37,790 nucleotides of DNA. Origin: Nitrospirota bacterium (GTDB lineage Bacteria; Nitrospirota; Thermodesulfovibrionia; Thermodesulfovibrionales; JdFR-88). Each line of letters starts with the position of its first letter. Positions within the stretch are counted from its first letter, which is position 1. Below the pieces are notes generated by a model that saw only the letters and a program-made list of their open reading frames with translations, was not told where the DNA came from and did no database searches. Below, piece by piece: positions 30,972 through 37,790 of the stretch. The position numbers were made by a program, and so were the translations under genes. The stretch lies in contig JAJYJB010000016.1 of assembly GCA_021789735.1 (NCBI GenBank), positions 1 through 37,790 of the forward strand, written 5' to 3'.

Positions 30972-31346
30972 CTAGGCCATTTCTTCTATCTTTGACCTGA
31001 GGCTGGAAATGTCTGTCGGCTTGTTGAAAAAAAAGGAGGGGACTATCCTATTGATCCTTTCTTTCATGTCTTCATATGGGTATCCGGAGATGAATATGAT
31101 GGGGACCTTCCGGCTTTCGTGTATCTTTTCCGCGGCCTCTATGCCGTCAAGCTGGCCCTTTATCCCTATGTCCATTATTATGAGGTCCGGCTGCGCTTCC
31201 TTTGCCGTCTTTATCGCCGCCTCCGCGGAGGAGACCGGCTTTAAGACCTCAAAATCCCACATCTCAAGCAGATCGAGCAGGTTGAGGGTGAATATAATCT
31301 CGTCTTCCACTACCAGGATCTTTTTCTTTTTGCGCGGCGCACTCAC
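30972..31346 (-). CDS. Single-domain response regulator (CheY-like receiver)
   Basis: This 124-residue receiver domain has no output domain. The acidic pocket is VVEDE (E14, D15), the phospho-acceptor is D59 in LIIMDIGIKG, the conserved Ser is S87 in IFISGYP, and the Lys is K109 in FFNKPTD. The DGIEAAEKI segment is common in receivers tied to PAS sensor kinases. The GTG at 31346 is chosen because a GAGG lies 5 nt upstream and it removes a 45-residue extension with no homology. No kinase is adjacent on this strand; the PAS kinase at 34602-36179 and the LuxR-type regulator at 31612 are candidates for the same pathway. Confidence 0.9.
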   Translation of the reverse strand: MSAPRKKKKILVVEDEIIFTLNLLDLLEMWDFEVLKPVSSAEAAIKTAKEAQPDLIIMDIGIKGQLDGIEAAEKIHESRKVPIIFISGYPYEDMKERINRIVPSFFFNKPTDISSLRSKIEEMA

Positions 31347-31611
31347 ACTGTCCTCACTCTCTTTTAAAACAAAAAATCTTTCCCCGGAAGATAGGCGCTG
31401 CGCCGCCCAAAAAACGTTTAAGATTAGCATGTTGCATTCATTAATTCCATACTTTATTTGGGGTATATAAATAAAAGGCAACTAAAAATTATAATTTTTT
31501 GGCCTGGTGATAGAATTAAAGTGAGAGAAAAAGACAAGATTCCGACTGTGCCGTGCAGGTCCTCTGTGGCTTAGGGATGGCCGCTGTGATCCTTGTTAAT
31601 GAGGGGGAAAA

Positions 31612-32112
31612 ATGGACCAAATTGCGGCGAAGATAAGGGACTTCCTGGAAGAGATGGAAAAACTCCAGGGTGAGACTGCCTGCATATCCGTTGACGAAGA
31701 AGGCAAATACTGGCTGAATACGCAGGCAAAAGAGTTCATTGAGTCTAATGCGATATCCCTCAAGGATTTCATTCCATGGCTCAAAGCGGTCTCATCACAG
31801 TTTGACAACCTTTCATACGATGGCGTAAAAGTGAGCATGCTCCGTATGCCCAAAAACACAATAATATGCCTTCGGCAGAAAGAAGCCGGTGAAAAAAAGA
31901 CCGAGGCGCGGCTCACCGCGAAAGAAAGGGAGGTCCTGGGTCTGGTGAGCAAGGGCCTGACAAACAAGCAGATCGCAGGGACGATGAATATAAGCCCCTC
32001 CACCGTAAACGTGCACCTGGACCACATCTACCGCAAACTTGGATGCTCAAACAGGGTTGAGGCCTGTTTCACAGGGCTTCAAAAAGGCCTTTTCCTGCCC
32101 CAGGAGCATTAG
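31612..32112 (+). CDS. LuxR-type HTH transcriptional regulator
   Basis: This 166-residue protein has a C-terminal LuxR/FixJ helix-turn-helix (about 100-160): LTAKEREVLGLVSKGLTNKQIAGTMNISPSTVNVHLDHIYRKLGCSNR, with all usual positions. The N-terminal 95 residues (DFLEEMEKLQGETACISVDEEGKYWLNTQAKEFI...) have no receiver Asp; the pattern could be a degenerate PAS-like sensor. GAGGGGGA precedes the ATG. It is divergent from the CheY-like gene. The target is unknown. Confidence 0.88.
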   Translation: MDQIAAKIRDFLEEMEKLQGETACISVDEEGKYWLNTQAKEFIESNAISLKDFIPWLKAVSSQFDNLSYDGVKVSMLRMPKNTIICLRQKEAGEKKTEARLTAKEREVLGLVSKGLTNKQIAGTMNISPSTVNVHLDHIYRKLGCSNRVEACFTGLQKGLFLPQEH

Positions 32113-32289
32113 GACCTATCTCAGAATTCCTTTTGGCTGCAAGAGGCTGAAATCGCTGCATACGGCGTCATCAAGGCAAAACCGTCCTCAACGCAGCCCA
32201 GCTGCGCCTCCGGGCGGTTTCCCCTTTCTTCCTTGTCTGCCATAACTTCATCTCTCTTTCGCTTCAAAATCAATTTTTGAGACAGGTCC
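32112..32289. mobile_element. MITE-like element with terminal inverted repeats
   Basis: The element starts GGACCTATCTCAGAATT, within a base or two of the LuxR-type stop, and ends AATTTTTGAGACAGGTCC; the inverse of the end matches the start with two mismatches over about 17 bp. Length is about 178 bp with no open frame. Its left 40 bp, including GGCTGCAAGAGGCTGAA, recur at 5628-5672, and a further left end (GGACCTATCTCAAAAAA) lies at 32291-32307. No clear target-site duplication was found. It lacks a transposase, so it would be non-autonomous. Confidence 0.65.
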
Positions 32290-32307
32290 TGGACCTATCT
32301 CAAAAAA
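32272..32307. repeat. Head-to-head element ends forming a 16-bp hairpin
   Basis: TTTTTGAGACAGGTCC and GGACCTATCTCAAAAA (with one mismatch) face each other across 1-2 bases. It sits in the convergent gap before the pcrA-like stop and, with its A/T tails, could serve as a terminator for both strands. Confidence 0.6.
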
Positions 32308-32333
32308 CCAGAGACTGTTTCTTTTTCCTTCAG

Positions 32334-34394
32334 CTACCCGTCCAGCATCTCCCTCATCCTTGCAAAGAAGGCCTTTACCTTTGCCTCCTGCTGCTCGGGG
32401 TCTTCAGGCTCCGCGTCCTCGATCCTCCTTATGGCATCGCCTGGCAGCTCTTCGAGGAACCTTGAAGGGGTGAGCGGAGTAAGCTTTCCGTATTTCATTC
32501 TGTAACGGGCGCAGGTGAGATAAAGCTCTTTCATGGCCCTTGTTATGCCTACGTAGAAAAGCCTCCTTTCCTCTTCAATGTCCTCTCCTGGAAGGGCCGA
32601 TTTCCTGTGCGGCAGGATGTCCTCCTCCAGGCAGGCGATGAACACCACCGGGAACTCAAGCCCCTTTGCCGAATGGAAAGTGGTCAGGACTACGCCGAAA
32701 GGCCTCTCTTCTTTTTCAGCCGGGGCGCTGTCCAGCGCGAGTTCCTCAAGGAAGCCCTGGAGCGTGGGTGTTTTCCCCGCCTCCGGGTTTTCAAGGAGCG
32801 CCCTTTGCTCATAATCATGGAGGGACTGGATGAAGTTCTCCGCGTTTTCCATCCGCCTGAAGGCCATCTCCTGGGACTTGTAGAGCTCGTCGATATAATC
32901 GTTAAAACGTATCTCCCCGGCGAGGGCACTGAAGGCCGCGCCCATCCCGCCACGCTCTTTGAACAGGCCTGAGTATCTTTCTATCATGAGGGCAAAGGAC
33001 CGGGCGGCTTCGGCCTGCCTTGCGGGCACGCCCGCCTCATCAGCCCTCTTGAACGCCTCCAGAAGGTTCTCCATGGAGCGGTCCCTGGCGAACCCGGCCA
33101 GTTTGCCGGTGGTTGAGGAGCCAAGGCCCCTCTTGGGGACGCTTGCGGCCCGAAGAAGGCTCAGGTTGTCCGAGTTGTTGGCTATCACCTTCAGGTATGC
33201 CGCCAGGTCCCTGATCTCCTTCCTGTCGAAATAGCTGGTGCCTCCGACTACCGTATAGGGTATGCGCTGGGCCCGCAGGGCCTCCTCGAAAGGTTTTGAG
33301 AGGGTGTTTGCCCTGTATATTACCGCGAAATCCTCGTAGGCCAGTTTTTTCTCGAACTTTAGCTGCGCGATCTGGCCCGCTATCCACTGCGACTCCTCCT
33401 CCCCGTTTTCCGCCCTGTACAGGCGGACCCTTGGCCCGTCCCCCCTGTCCGTGCGAAGGGACTTTTCCATCCGCCTGGAATTGTTTTTTATGACGCCGTT
33501 TGCGGCCTTCAGGATATTGCCAAAGGAGCGGTAGTTCTGCTCCAGGCGCACGACTTTGGTGCCCGGGAAGTGCCGCTCGAAATCAAGGACGTTGTTCAGG
33601 CTCGCCCCTCTCCAGCCGTAAATGGACTGGTCGTCGTCGCCCACCACGCAGATGTTTTTCCTCTCTCCCGCCAAAAGCTTCAGTATGTCGTACTGGACCT
33701 TGTTGGTGTCCTGGTACTCGTCCACCATTATGTACTGAAACCTCCTGTGGTACCTTTCAAGGGCCTCGGGGTGCTCCCTGAAGAGCCGGAGAGTGAGAAG
33801 AAGCAGGTCGTCAAAGTCCACCACGTTTAATGACCTCATCGTCTCCTGGTACCTTGGAAGCAGGTCTTCCGAGAGCGCCTCCACATCGAAATTGTCCTGT
33901 CCGCCCTTTGGCGCCTTCGTTTTTTTGTCATCGCTGAAGCCGTTTTTGAACCTGCTTATCTTCTCAAGCACATCCTCCGGCTTAAAACTCTTCTCAAACA
34001 CCCTTATGTCGCTAAGCAGATGCCTGAGCAGCGAGACCTGTTCCCCGGTGTCGTAGATGGTGAAGTCCCTGCGGTAGCCAAGGGCCTCTATCTCCCTCTT
34101 AAGGATGTTCAGGCAAAGGGAATGGAAAGTGGATATCACGGGATGGCCCGCGCCCTTGCCCCCAAGCAGCGAATGCACGCGTTCCTTCATCTCCTGCGCG
34201 GCCTTGTTCGTGAAGGTCACGGCCAGGATGGAGGCGGGCGGCGTCCCCAGGCGCACAAGATACGCCACCCGCATGGTTATCACCCTGGTCTTGCCGGAGC
34301 CCGCTCCCGCAAGCACGAGCAGCGGCCCCTCCGTGCTGGTGACCGCCTCTTTCTGGGCCGGATTAAGCCGGTCCAGCTCAGTGTCTATCTTCAT
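32334..34394 (-). CDS. UvrD/PcrA/Rep-family DNA helicase
   Basis: This is a 3'-5' superfamily-1 helicase for repair and replication restart. It is 686 residues from the ATG at 34394, which has AAGGAG 3-4 nt upstream. The helicase motifs are clear: LNPAQKEAV (Q), AGAGSGKTRV (Ia/Walker A), VDEYQDTN (II), VGDDDQSIYGWRGA (III), LEQNYRS (IV), FHSAKGLEFPVVF (V) and EERRLFYVGITRAMKELYL (VI). The C-terminus ends after a Glu/Pro-rich stretch. Length is close to PcrA, but it lacks a clear Tudor-type tail, so pcrA, uvrD and rep cannot be separated. A longer upstream frame has no support. Confidence 0.95.
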   Translation of the reverse strand: MKIDTELDRLNPAQKEAVTSTEGPLLVLAGAGSGKTRVITMRVAYLVRLGTPPASILAVTFTNKAAQEMKERVHSLLGGKGAGHPVISTFHSLCLNILKREIEALGYRRDFTIYDTGEQVSLLRHLLSDIRVFEKSFKPEDVLEKISRFKNGFSDDKKTKAPKGGQDNFDVEALSEDLLPRYQETMRSLNVVDFDDLLLLTLRLFREHPEALERYHRRFQYIMVDEYQDTNKVQYDILKLLAGERKNICVVGDDDQSIYGWRGASLNNVLDFERHFPGTKVVRLEQNYRSFGNILKAANGVIKNNSRRMEKSLRTDRGDGPRVRLYRAENGEEESQWIAGQIAQLKFEKKLAYEDFAVIYRANTLSKPFEEALRAQRIPYTVVGGTSYFDRKEIRDLAAYLKVIANNSDNLSLLRAASVPKRGLGSSTTGKLAGFARDRSMENLLEAFKRADEAGVPARQAEAARSFALMIERYSGLFKERGGMGAAFSALAGEIRFNDYIDELYKSQEMAFRRMENAENFIQSLHDYEQRALLENPEAGKTPTLQGFLEELALDSAPAEKEERPFGVVLTTFHSAKGLEFPVVFIACLEEDILPHRKSALPGEDIEEERRLFYVGITRAMKELYLTCARYRMKYGKLTPLTPSRFLEELPGDAIRRIEDAEPEDPEQQEAKVKAFFARMREMLDG

Positions 34395-34601
34395 GGTCTC
34401 CTTAAGCTTTTTCAACAAACAAAAACCCTTCCTGGCTGATCCATAAATGCAGGCAGATATTTTTGCACGAAGCCGGAAGAGGAAGCAAATTTCCCTTTTT
34501 CGCACGTACGCCACTCCATGAATGTTTTTGTTTTTGCCGTTAAAAACCCGGCGGGCGGACCGCGGACATTTTTCAAGAACAATTTTTATAAATCAGTTAT
34601 A

Positions 34602-36179
34602 ATGAGTCACCAACTCCGCAACCGGGACACACACAGAGAGAGCGTCTTGATACAGCATTTGTTCGATAATTCCGGCTTTCTGCAAAGCGTCTTTGATGCC
34701 GTCCCTTCTTTCCTGTTCATCGTGGACCCGGAGGCCCGCATACAGCACCTGAATGCCGCCGCGCTCTCGCTGCTGGAGACGGACAAAAAGCACGTCCTGT
34801 ATAACAGGTGGGGCGAGGCGCTGCACTGCGTTCATGCCACGGAGGCCCCGGGGGGCTGCGGACACGCGGCGGCCTGCAGGAACTGCGTCATAAGGAACTC
34901 GGTAAACAAAGTATTTAATGGGCAGAACGTCCGCCGGGAGACGGTAAAGCTGGGCATGTTTGCGGGCTCCCGGATCGAGGAAAAATATTTTGCGCTGACC
35001 ACGGCCCCATTCAGCCATATGGAGGGGAAGTTTGCTCTTATCGTGCTGGAGGACGTGACCAGGGAGAAGATGTTTGAGGAGTCGCTTGAGCGGAGGGTGG
35101 CCGAGAGGACGGCCGAGCTTGCCGAAAGCGAAGAGCGCTACAGGAAGGTGCTGGAGACCGCCCAGGAGGGCATATGGTTTCTGGACCCCGAGGCAAAGAT
35201 AATCTTTGCGAACCGGGGCATGGCGCTGATGCTTGGCGCAAGCAAGGAGGAGCTTTTGGGGCGCTCCGCCTATGATTTCATAGAGGAGTCCTGCCTGCCG
35301 GAGTTCCGCGCGAGATTTTTTTTCGAGAGGCAAACGGGGCTGGCCGAACAGTCCGACCTCAGGCTTAAAGGCAGGGACGGCTCCATCATATTTGCGATAA
35401 TGTCCGTAAACCCGCGGCTGGACGGAGATGGCCGGTTCATGGGCTATGTGATCATGGTCTTGGACATCACGGAGCGGCGGCGCCTGGAGTCTATCGCCCA
35501 GGCGGCCAGTCTTATGGACAACTTGGGATATGTCTTCAGCGGCGTAAGGCATGAGCTTGGAAACCCGATAAACACCCTTAAGATAACACTGGCGGTCCTT
35601 GGGAAAAACTTCGAAAACTTTTCCGCCGAAAAAACAAAAAATTTCCTTGACCAGGCCTCGGCGGAGATAGGCAAGATGGAGTTCCTGCTGAAATCCCTGA
35701 AGAATTTCAACATGTATGAGCACCTGGAGCCCGAAAATACCGGGCTGTCCGCCTTTTTTGAAAAATTCCTTGCCCTGGTGAAAGAGGATTTCAGGCGGAA
35801 GGGCATAGAGATCGAGACGCTTCTGCCGGGTGACGACGTTTCGGCCAATGCCGACCCGAGGGCGCTGCAGCAGGTGCTGTTAAACCTGATGACCAACGCC
35901 GCGGACGCGCTTGAGGGGATGCCCCAGCCGGCCATAAAAATAAGTGTCCGGAAGACAAAGGGGGCGGTCCTGATAGAGGTGGAGGACAACGGCCGCGGGA
36001 TATCCGAAAAAGAATTTAAAAACCTCTTCAAACCTTTCTGCACGACCAAGCCAAAGGGCACCGGACTGGGTCTTGCGATAGTCAAGAAGATGATGGTAAA
36101 GATGCACGGAGACGTGGAGATAAAAAGCCGGGAGGGAAAGGGGACAACCGTAAGGCTCCATCTGCCCCCGGGCCTTTAG
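34602..36179 (+). CDS. PAS-domain sensor histidine kinase
   Basis: This 525-residue soluble kinase has no membrane segment. PAS 1 (about 22-160) includes SFLFIVDPEARI and a four-Cys cluster: ALHCVHATEAPGGCGHAAAC then RNC. A short coiled coil (ESLERRVAERTAELAESEERY) leads into PAS 2 (about 180-300; VLETAQEGIWFLDPEAKIIF). Then come the H-box VRHELGNPINTLK and the ATPase domain with N-box LNLMTNAADALE, G1 EVEDNGRGIS, and G2 KPKGTGLGLAIVKKMM. The start is uncertain: the ATG at 34602 lacks a clear ribosome-binding site, an ATG at 34518 would add 28 residues, and a TTG at 34647 is possible. Its partner regulator is not adjacent; the CheY-like protein at 30972 is one candidate. Confidence 0.92.
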   Translation: MSHQLRNRDTHRESVLIQHLFDNSGFLQSVFDAVPSFLFIVDPEARIQHLNAAALSLLETDKKHVLYNRWGEALHCVHATEAPGGCGHAAACRNCVIRNSVNKVFNGQNVRRETVKLGMFAGSRIEEKYFALTTAPFSHMEGKFALIVLEDVTREKMFEESLERRVAERTAELAESEERYRKVLETAQEGIWFLDPEAKIIFANRGMALMLGASKEELLGRSAYDFIEESCLPEFRARFFFERQTGLAEQSDLRLKGRDGSIIFAIMSVNPRLDGDGRFMGYVIMVLDITERRRLESIAQAASLMDNLGYVFSGVRHELGNPINTLKITLAVLGKNFENFSAEKTKNFLDQASAEIGKMEFLLKSLKNFNMYEHLEPENTGLSAFFEKFLALVKEDFRRKGIEIETLLPGDDVSANADPRALQQVLLNLMTNAADALEGMPQPAIKISVRKTKGAVLIEVEDNGRGISEKEFKNLFKPFCTTKPKGTGLGLAIVKKMMVKMHGDVEIKSREGKGTTVRLHLPPGL

Positions 36180-36570
36180 CGCCCCTTTTCCTGAAGTCTG
36201 TGACTCTCGTTACAAATCTCAAAAAAATAATTTTCAACTGTAGGTTGCCTGCACAACTTCCGGCTGGCCTCGGCAACACTTTTTTCCCCTCTGTTTTGTA
36301 ATGTTTTCCGACATATTAAGGAAAATTTTACACTTTTAATTTTTTAAACAAAAAAATATTTTTTTTTCCGTTGCAACCTTCAATTGGTAGACAACCCCCT
36401 TAGATTCCGCAAGAATACAATCCCATAAAAGGGGCGGATTTATTAAGCAACTGAGGATTGCGGTCCGGCAAAAGTGGTTGGGGTAAAACATTTTTGCGGA
36501 TTAAAGATAGATCCGGGGCCAGTCGATAAGTATTGCTGAGAGCTATCCAAAAGCGGGGGGTATTTCCGGA
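36180..36570. other. 391-bp AT-rich intergenic region before the TPR lipoprotein
   Basis: This stretch is unusually AT-rich, with poly-T and poly-A runs around 36320-36370. A GTTGCC/GGCAAC stem with a 22-base loop (36244-36277) and a run of T after it may end the kinase transcript. No confident promoter was found for the downstream gene; sites were tested for a sigma-54 GG-N10-GC pattern and did not fit. No gene or known riboswitch is recognised. Confidence 0.5.
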
Positions 36571-37790
36571 TTGCTTAAATTCAAAAGTTTTGGTGTCTGT
36601 TTGGGGGCTCTGCTGCTTCTTTCCGCCTGCCATCCCATGACCAAGGAGCAACTGCTTGCCAAAGGGACCCAATGCCTTGCGAAAGGGGACCCCAGGGGTG
36701 CGGCCATTTACCTGTCGAAGGCCCTTAAAAAGGACCCCGGTTTCACTGCTGCGGGGCTTAAGCTGGCCCGGGCCTACGAAGAACTTGCCAAATTCGATTC
36801 GGCAACCGGCCAGATCGAAGACATCCTTAAGAATGACCCCTCCAACATAAAGGCGCATATAGAGCTTGCGAGGGTTTACCTGGAGCAGTCAAAACCGGAC
36901 CAGGCGCTTGCAGAGCTGAAAAAGGTCCCGTCCCCGGCATCATCCGGCGCCGCGGCGCTTGAAGAAGACGGATGGGCATACGCCCTCAGGAAGGACTATC
37001 CGACGGCCCTTTCCTTTTTCCAGAAGGCGCTGCAGGGGGGCGGCAATTATGTTGAGATCAATCTCCTGATGGCCAAGGTGTATGACCAGATGAATGATAT
37101 GGGAAATACAAGGGAAGCGCTGAACTGCGTTTTCAGGAAGGACCCGTCCAATCCGCAGGCCATCCAGCTTTTTGCCGCGTTGCAGCTAAAGGCAAATGAC
37201 ATAGACGGGGCCATTCAGACGTATGCCAGGGCCGGCAAAAACGACCTTGCCGCGAGGTTCAGGGAGGGTATGCTTCTTGTTCTGAGAGGCAGGCAAGGCC
37301 AGGCGGACAGTGTGGCGGACGGCATCATCTCCGATTTCGCCCACAGGCCTGAAGGCTACCTGGTCAAGGGTTTTTCCCTTTGCAGCCTGAAAAATTACAA
37401 CGGGGCCATTGAATACCTGCGGAAATCGATAACCATGGGCGAAACGCCCCAGGCACATTTTTATCTGGGCCTATGCTTGTACCATCAGAACGAACTGGAG
37501 CTCGCATATAACGAGCTTGACAGGGCGGCCGCCATGGACCCTTCGTTTGCTGCCGCCAGGAACCTGGCGGGGCTTATCCTTTTAAGGCAGGGGAGGGTTG
37601 ATGAAGCCATATCCCAGCTCAAGCAGCTCACCGGAAGCGGTCAGGGCAACGCCTTTTCCTACGATATCCTTGGCGGCGCCTATGCGGCCAAGGACATGTA
37701 CAGTTCCGCCCTGGACGAGCTTGGCCGCGCAACGGCGATGGATCCCTCGCTCAAGCAGGCCTACATCCAGAAAGGGTTGCTGCTGATAGA
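36571..37790 (+). CDS. TPR-repeat lipoprotein, possibly PrsT-like (3' truncated by window)
   Basis: The frame is open from a TTG at 36571 to the end of the window (406 codons and counting). The signal peptide LKFKSFGVCLGALLLLSAC ends in a lipobox LSAC with the lipidated Cys at residue 20. Serial tetratricopeptide repeats follow: KGDPRGAAIYLSKALKKDPG, SNIKAHIELARVYLEQSKPDQALAEL, NGAIEYLRKSI, NELELAYNELDRAAAMDPS and AKDMYSSALDELGRATAMDPS. A GCGGGGGG lies 10 nt before the TTG. The lipobox plus long TPR array resembles the TPR lipoprotein PrsT of exosortase/PEP-CTERM systems, but other TPR lipoproteins fit too. The rest of the operon would decide it. Confidence 0.8.
   Translation, partial: MLKFKSFGVCLGALLLLSACHPMTKEQLLAKGTQCLAKGDPRGAAIYLSKALKKDPGFTAAGLKLARAYEELAKFDSATGQIEDILKNDPSNIKAHIELARVYLEQSKPDQALAELKKVPSPASSGAAALEEDGWAYALRKDYPTALSFFQKALQGGGNYVEINLLMAKVYDQMNDMGNTREALNCVFRKDPSNPQAIQLFAALQLKANDIDGAIQTYARAGKNDLAARFREGMLLVLRGRQGQADSVADGIISDFAHRPEGYLVKGFSLCSLKNYNGAIEYLRKSITMGETPQAHFYLGLCLYHQNELELAYNELDRAAAMDPSFAAARNLAGLILLRQGRVDEAISQLKQLTGSGQGNAFSYDILGGAYAAKDMYSSALDELGRATAMDPSLKQAYIQKGLLLI

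Noticed and set aside
36180..36570. Possible c-di-GMP or other riboswitch, or sigma-54 promoter, before the TPR lipoprotein
   Set aside because: The conserved GEMM core is absent and the GG/GC pair spacing near 36480-36497 is 12 rather than 10.
1..37790. tRNA, rRNA or CRISPR arrays
   Set aside because: No cloverleaf, ribosomal RNA core sequence or regularly spaced repeats were seen in reading all intergenic gaps.

Overview
This window is the GC-rich chromosome of a diderm (Gram-negative-type) bacterium. GmhA (heptose synthesis for LPS), two outer-membrane barrel proteins, a lipobox protein, MurA and a SurA_N-type anchored chaperone all point to a cell with an outer membrane. The mix of housekeeping and metabolic genes (H+-translocating pyrophosphatase, phosphoketolase plus acetate kinase, glucan phosphorylase, a possible exosortase-type TPR lipoprotein, P-II-like protein) suggests an environmental lineage such as Nitrospirota or Desulfobacterota. 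That placement is inference from gene content only. Most genes are ordinary core genes, densely packed on both strands.

Layout. 1-1.4 kb: the 3' end of hppA, a strong terminator, then about 700 bp of mostly non-coding DNA with one small Cys-rich protein, flanked by two sequence blocks that recur together at 26.8-27.1 kb. 1.4-4.5 kb: an outer-membrane protein facing a CDF metal exporter, a small membrane protein and a Fur-family regulator. 4.7-8.2 kb: a PfkB kinase, ftsY and a GH3 nagZ-like gene. 8.2-11.9 kb (minus strand): gmhA-ruvC-ruvA-ruvB, a HepT-like HEPN protein and a P-II-like protein whose leader can fold into a three-way junction. 12.1-14.8 kb: HU, a secreted zinc phospholipase C-like protein, hfq, a Nudix hydrolase and a SurA_N protein. 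14.9-18.4 kb: a cobalamin-riboswitch-controlled cobalt uptake operon (cbiM, cbiN-like, cbiQ, what looks like a collapsed cbiO, a Cys-rich small protein and an outer-membrane barrel). 18.4-24.0 kb (minus): an RNB ribonuclease, a coiled-coil exported protein, uvrC and murA. 24.2-30.8 kb (plus): glgP, xfp and ackA. 30.9-37.8 kb: signalling genes (CheY-like regulator, LuxR-type regulator, PAS histidine kinase) around a UvrD/PcrA helicase, then a TPR lipoprotein running off the end.

How the genes work together. glgP-xfp-ackA makes a coherent route: glycogen phosphorolysis feeds sugar phosphates, phosphoketolase splits them to acetyl phosphate, and acetate kinase makes ATP and acetate; xfp and ackA overlap by 28 nt. 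The cbi operon would bring in cobalt when cobalamin is scarce, but its dedicated ATPase appears lost. RuvABC is a complete Holliday-junction resolution set. The least ordinary points are the decayed cbiO, the structured leader of the P-II-like gene, the HepT-like protein whose catalytic His position is Arg, and two families of small dispersed repeats. No tRNA, rRNA, CRISPR array or complete insertion sequence was seen.
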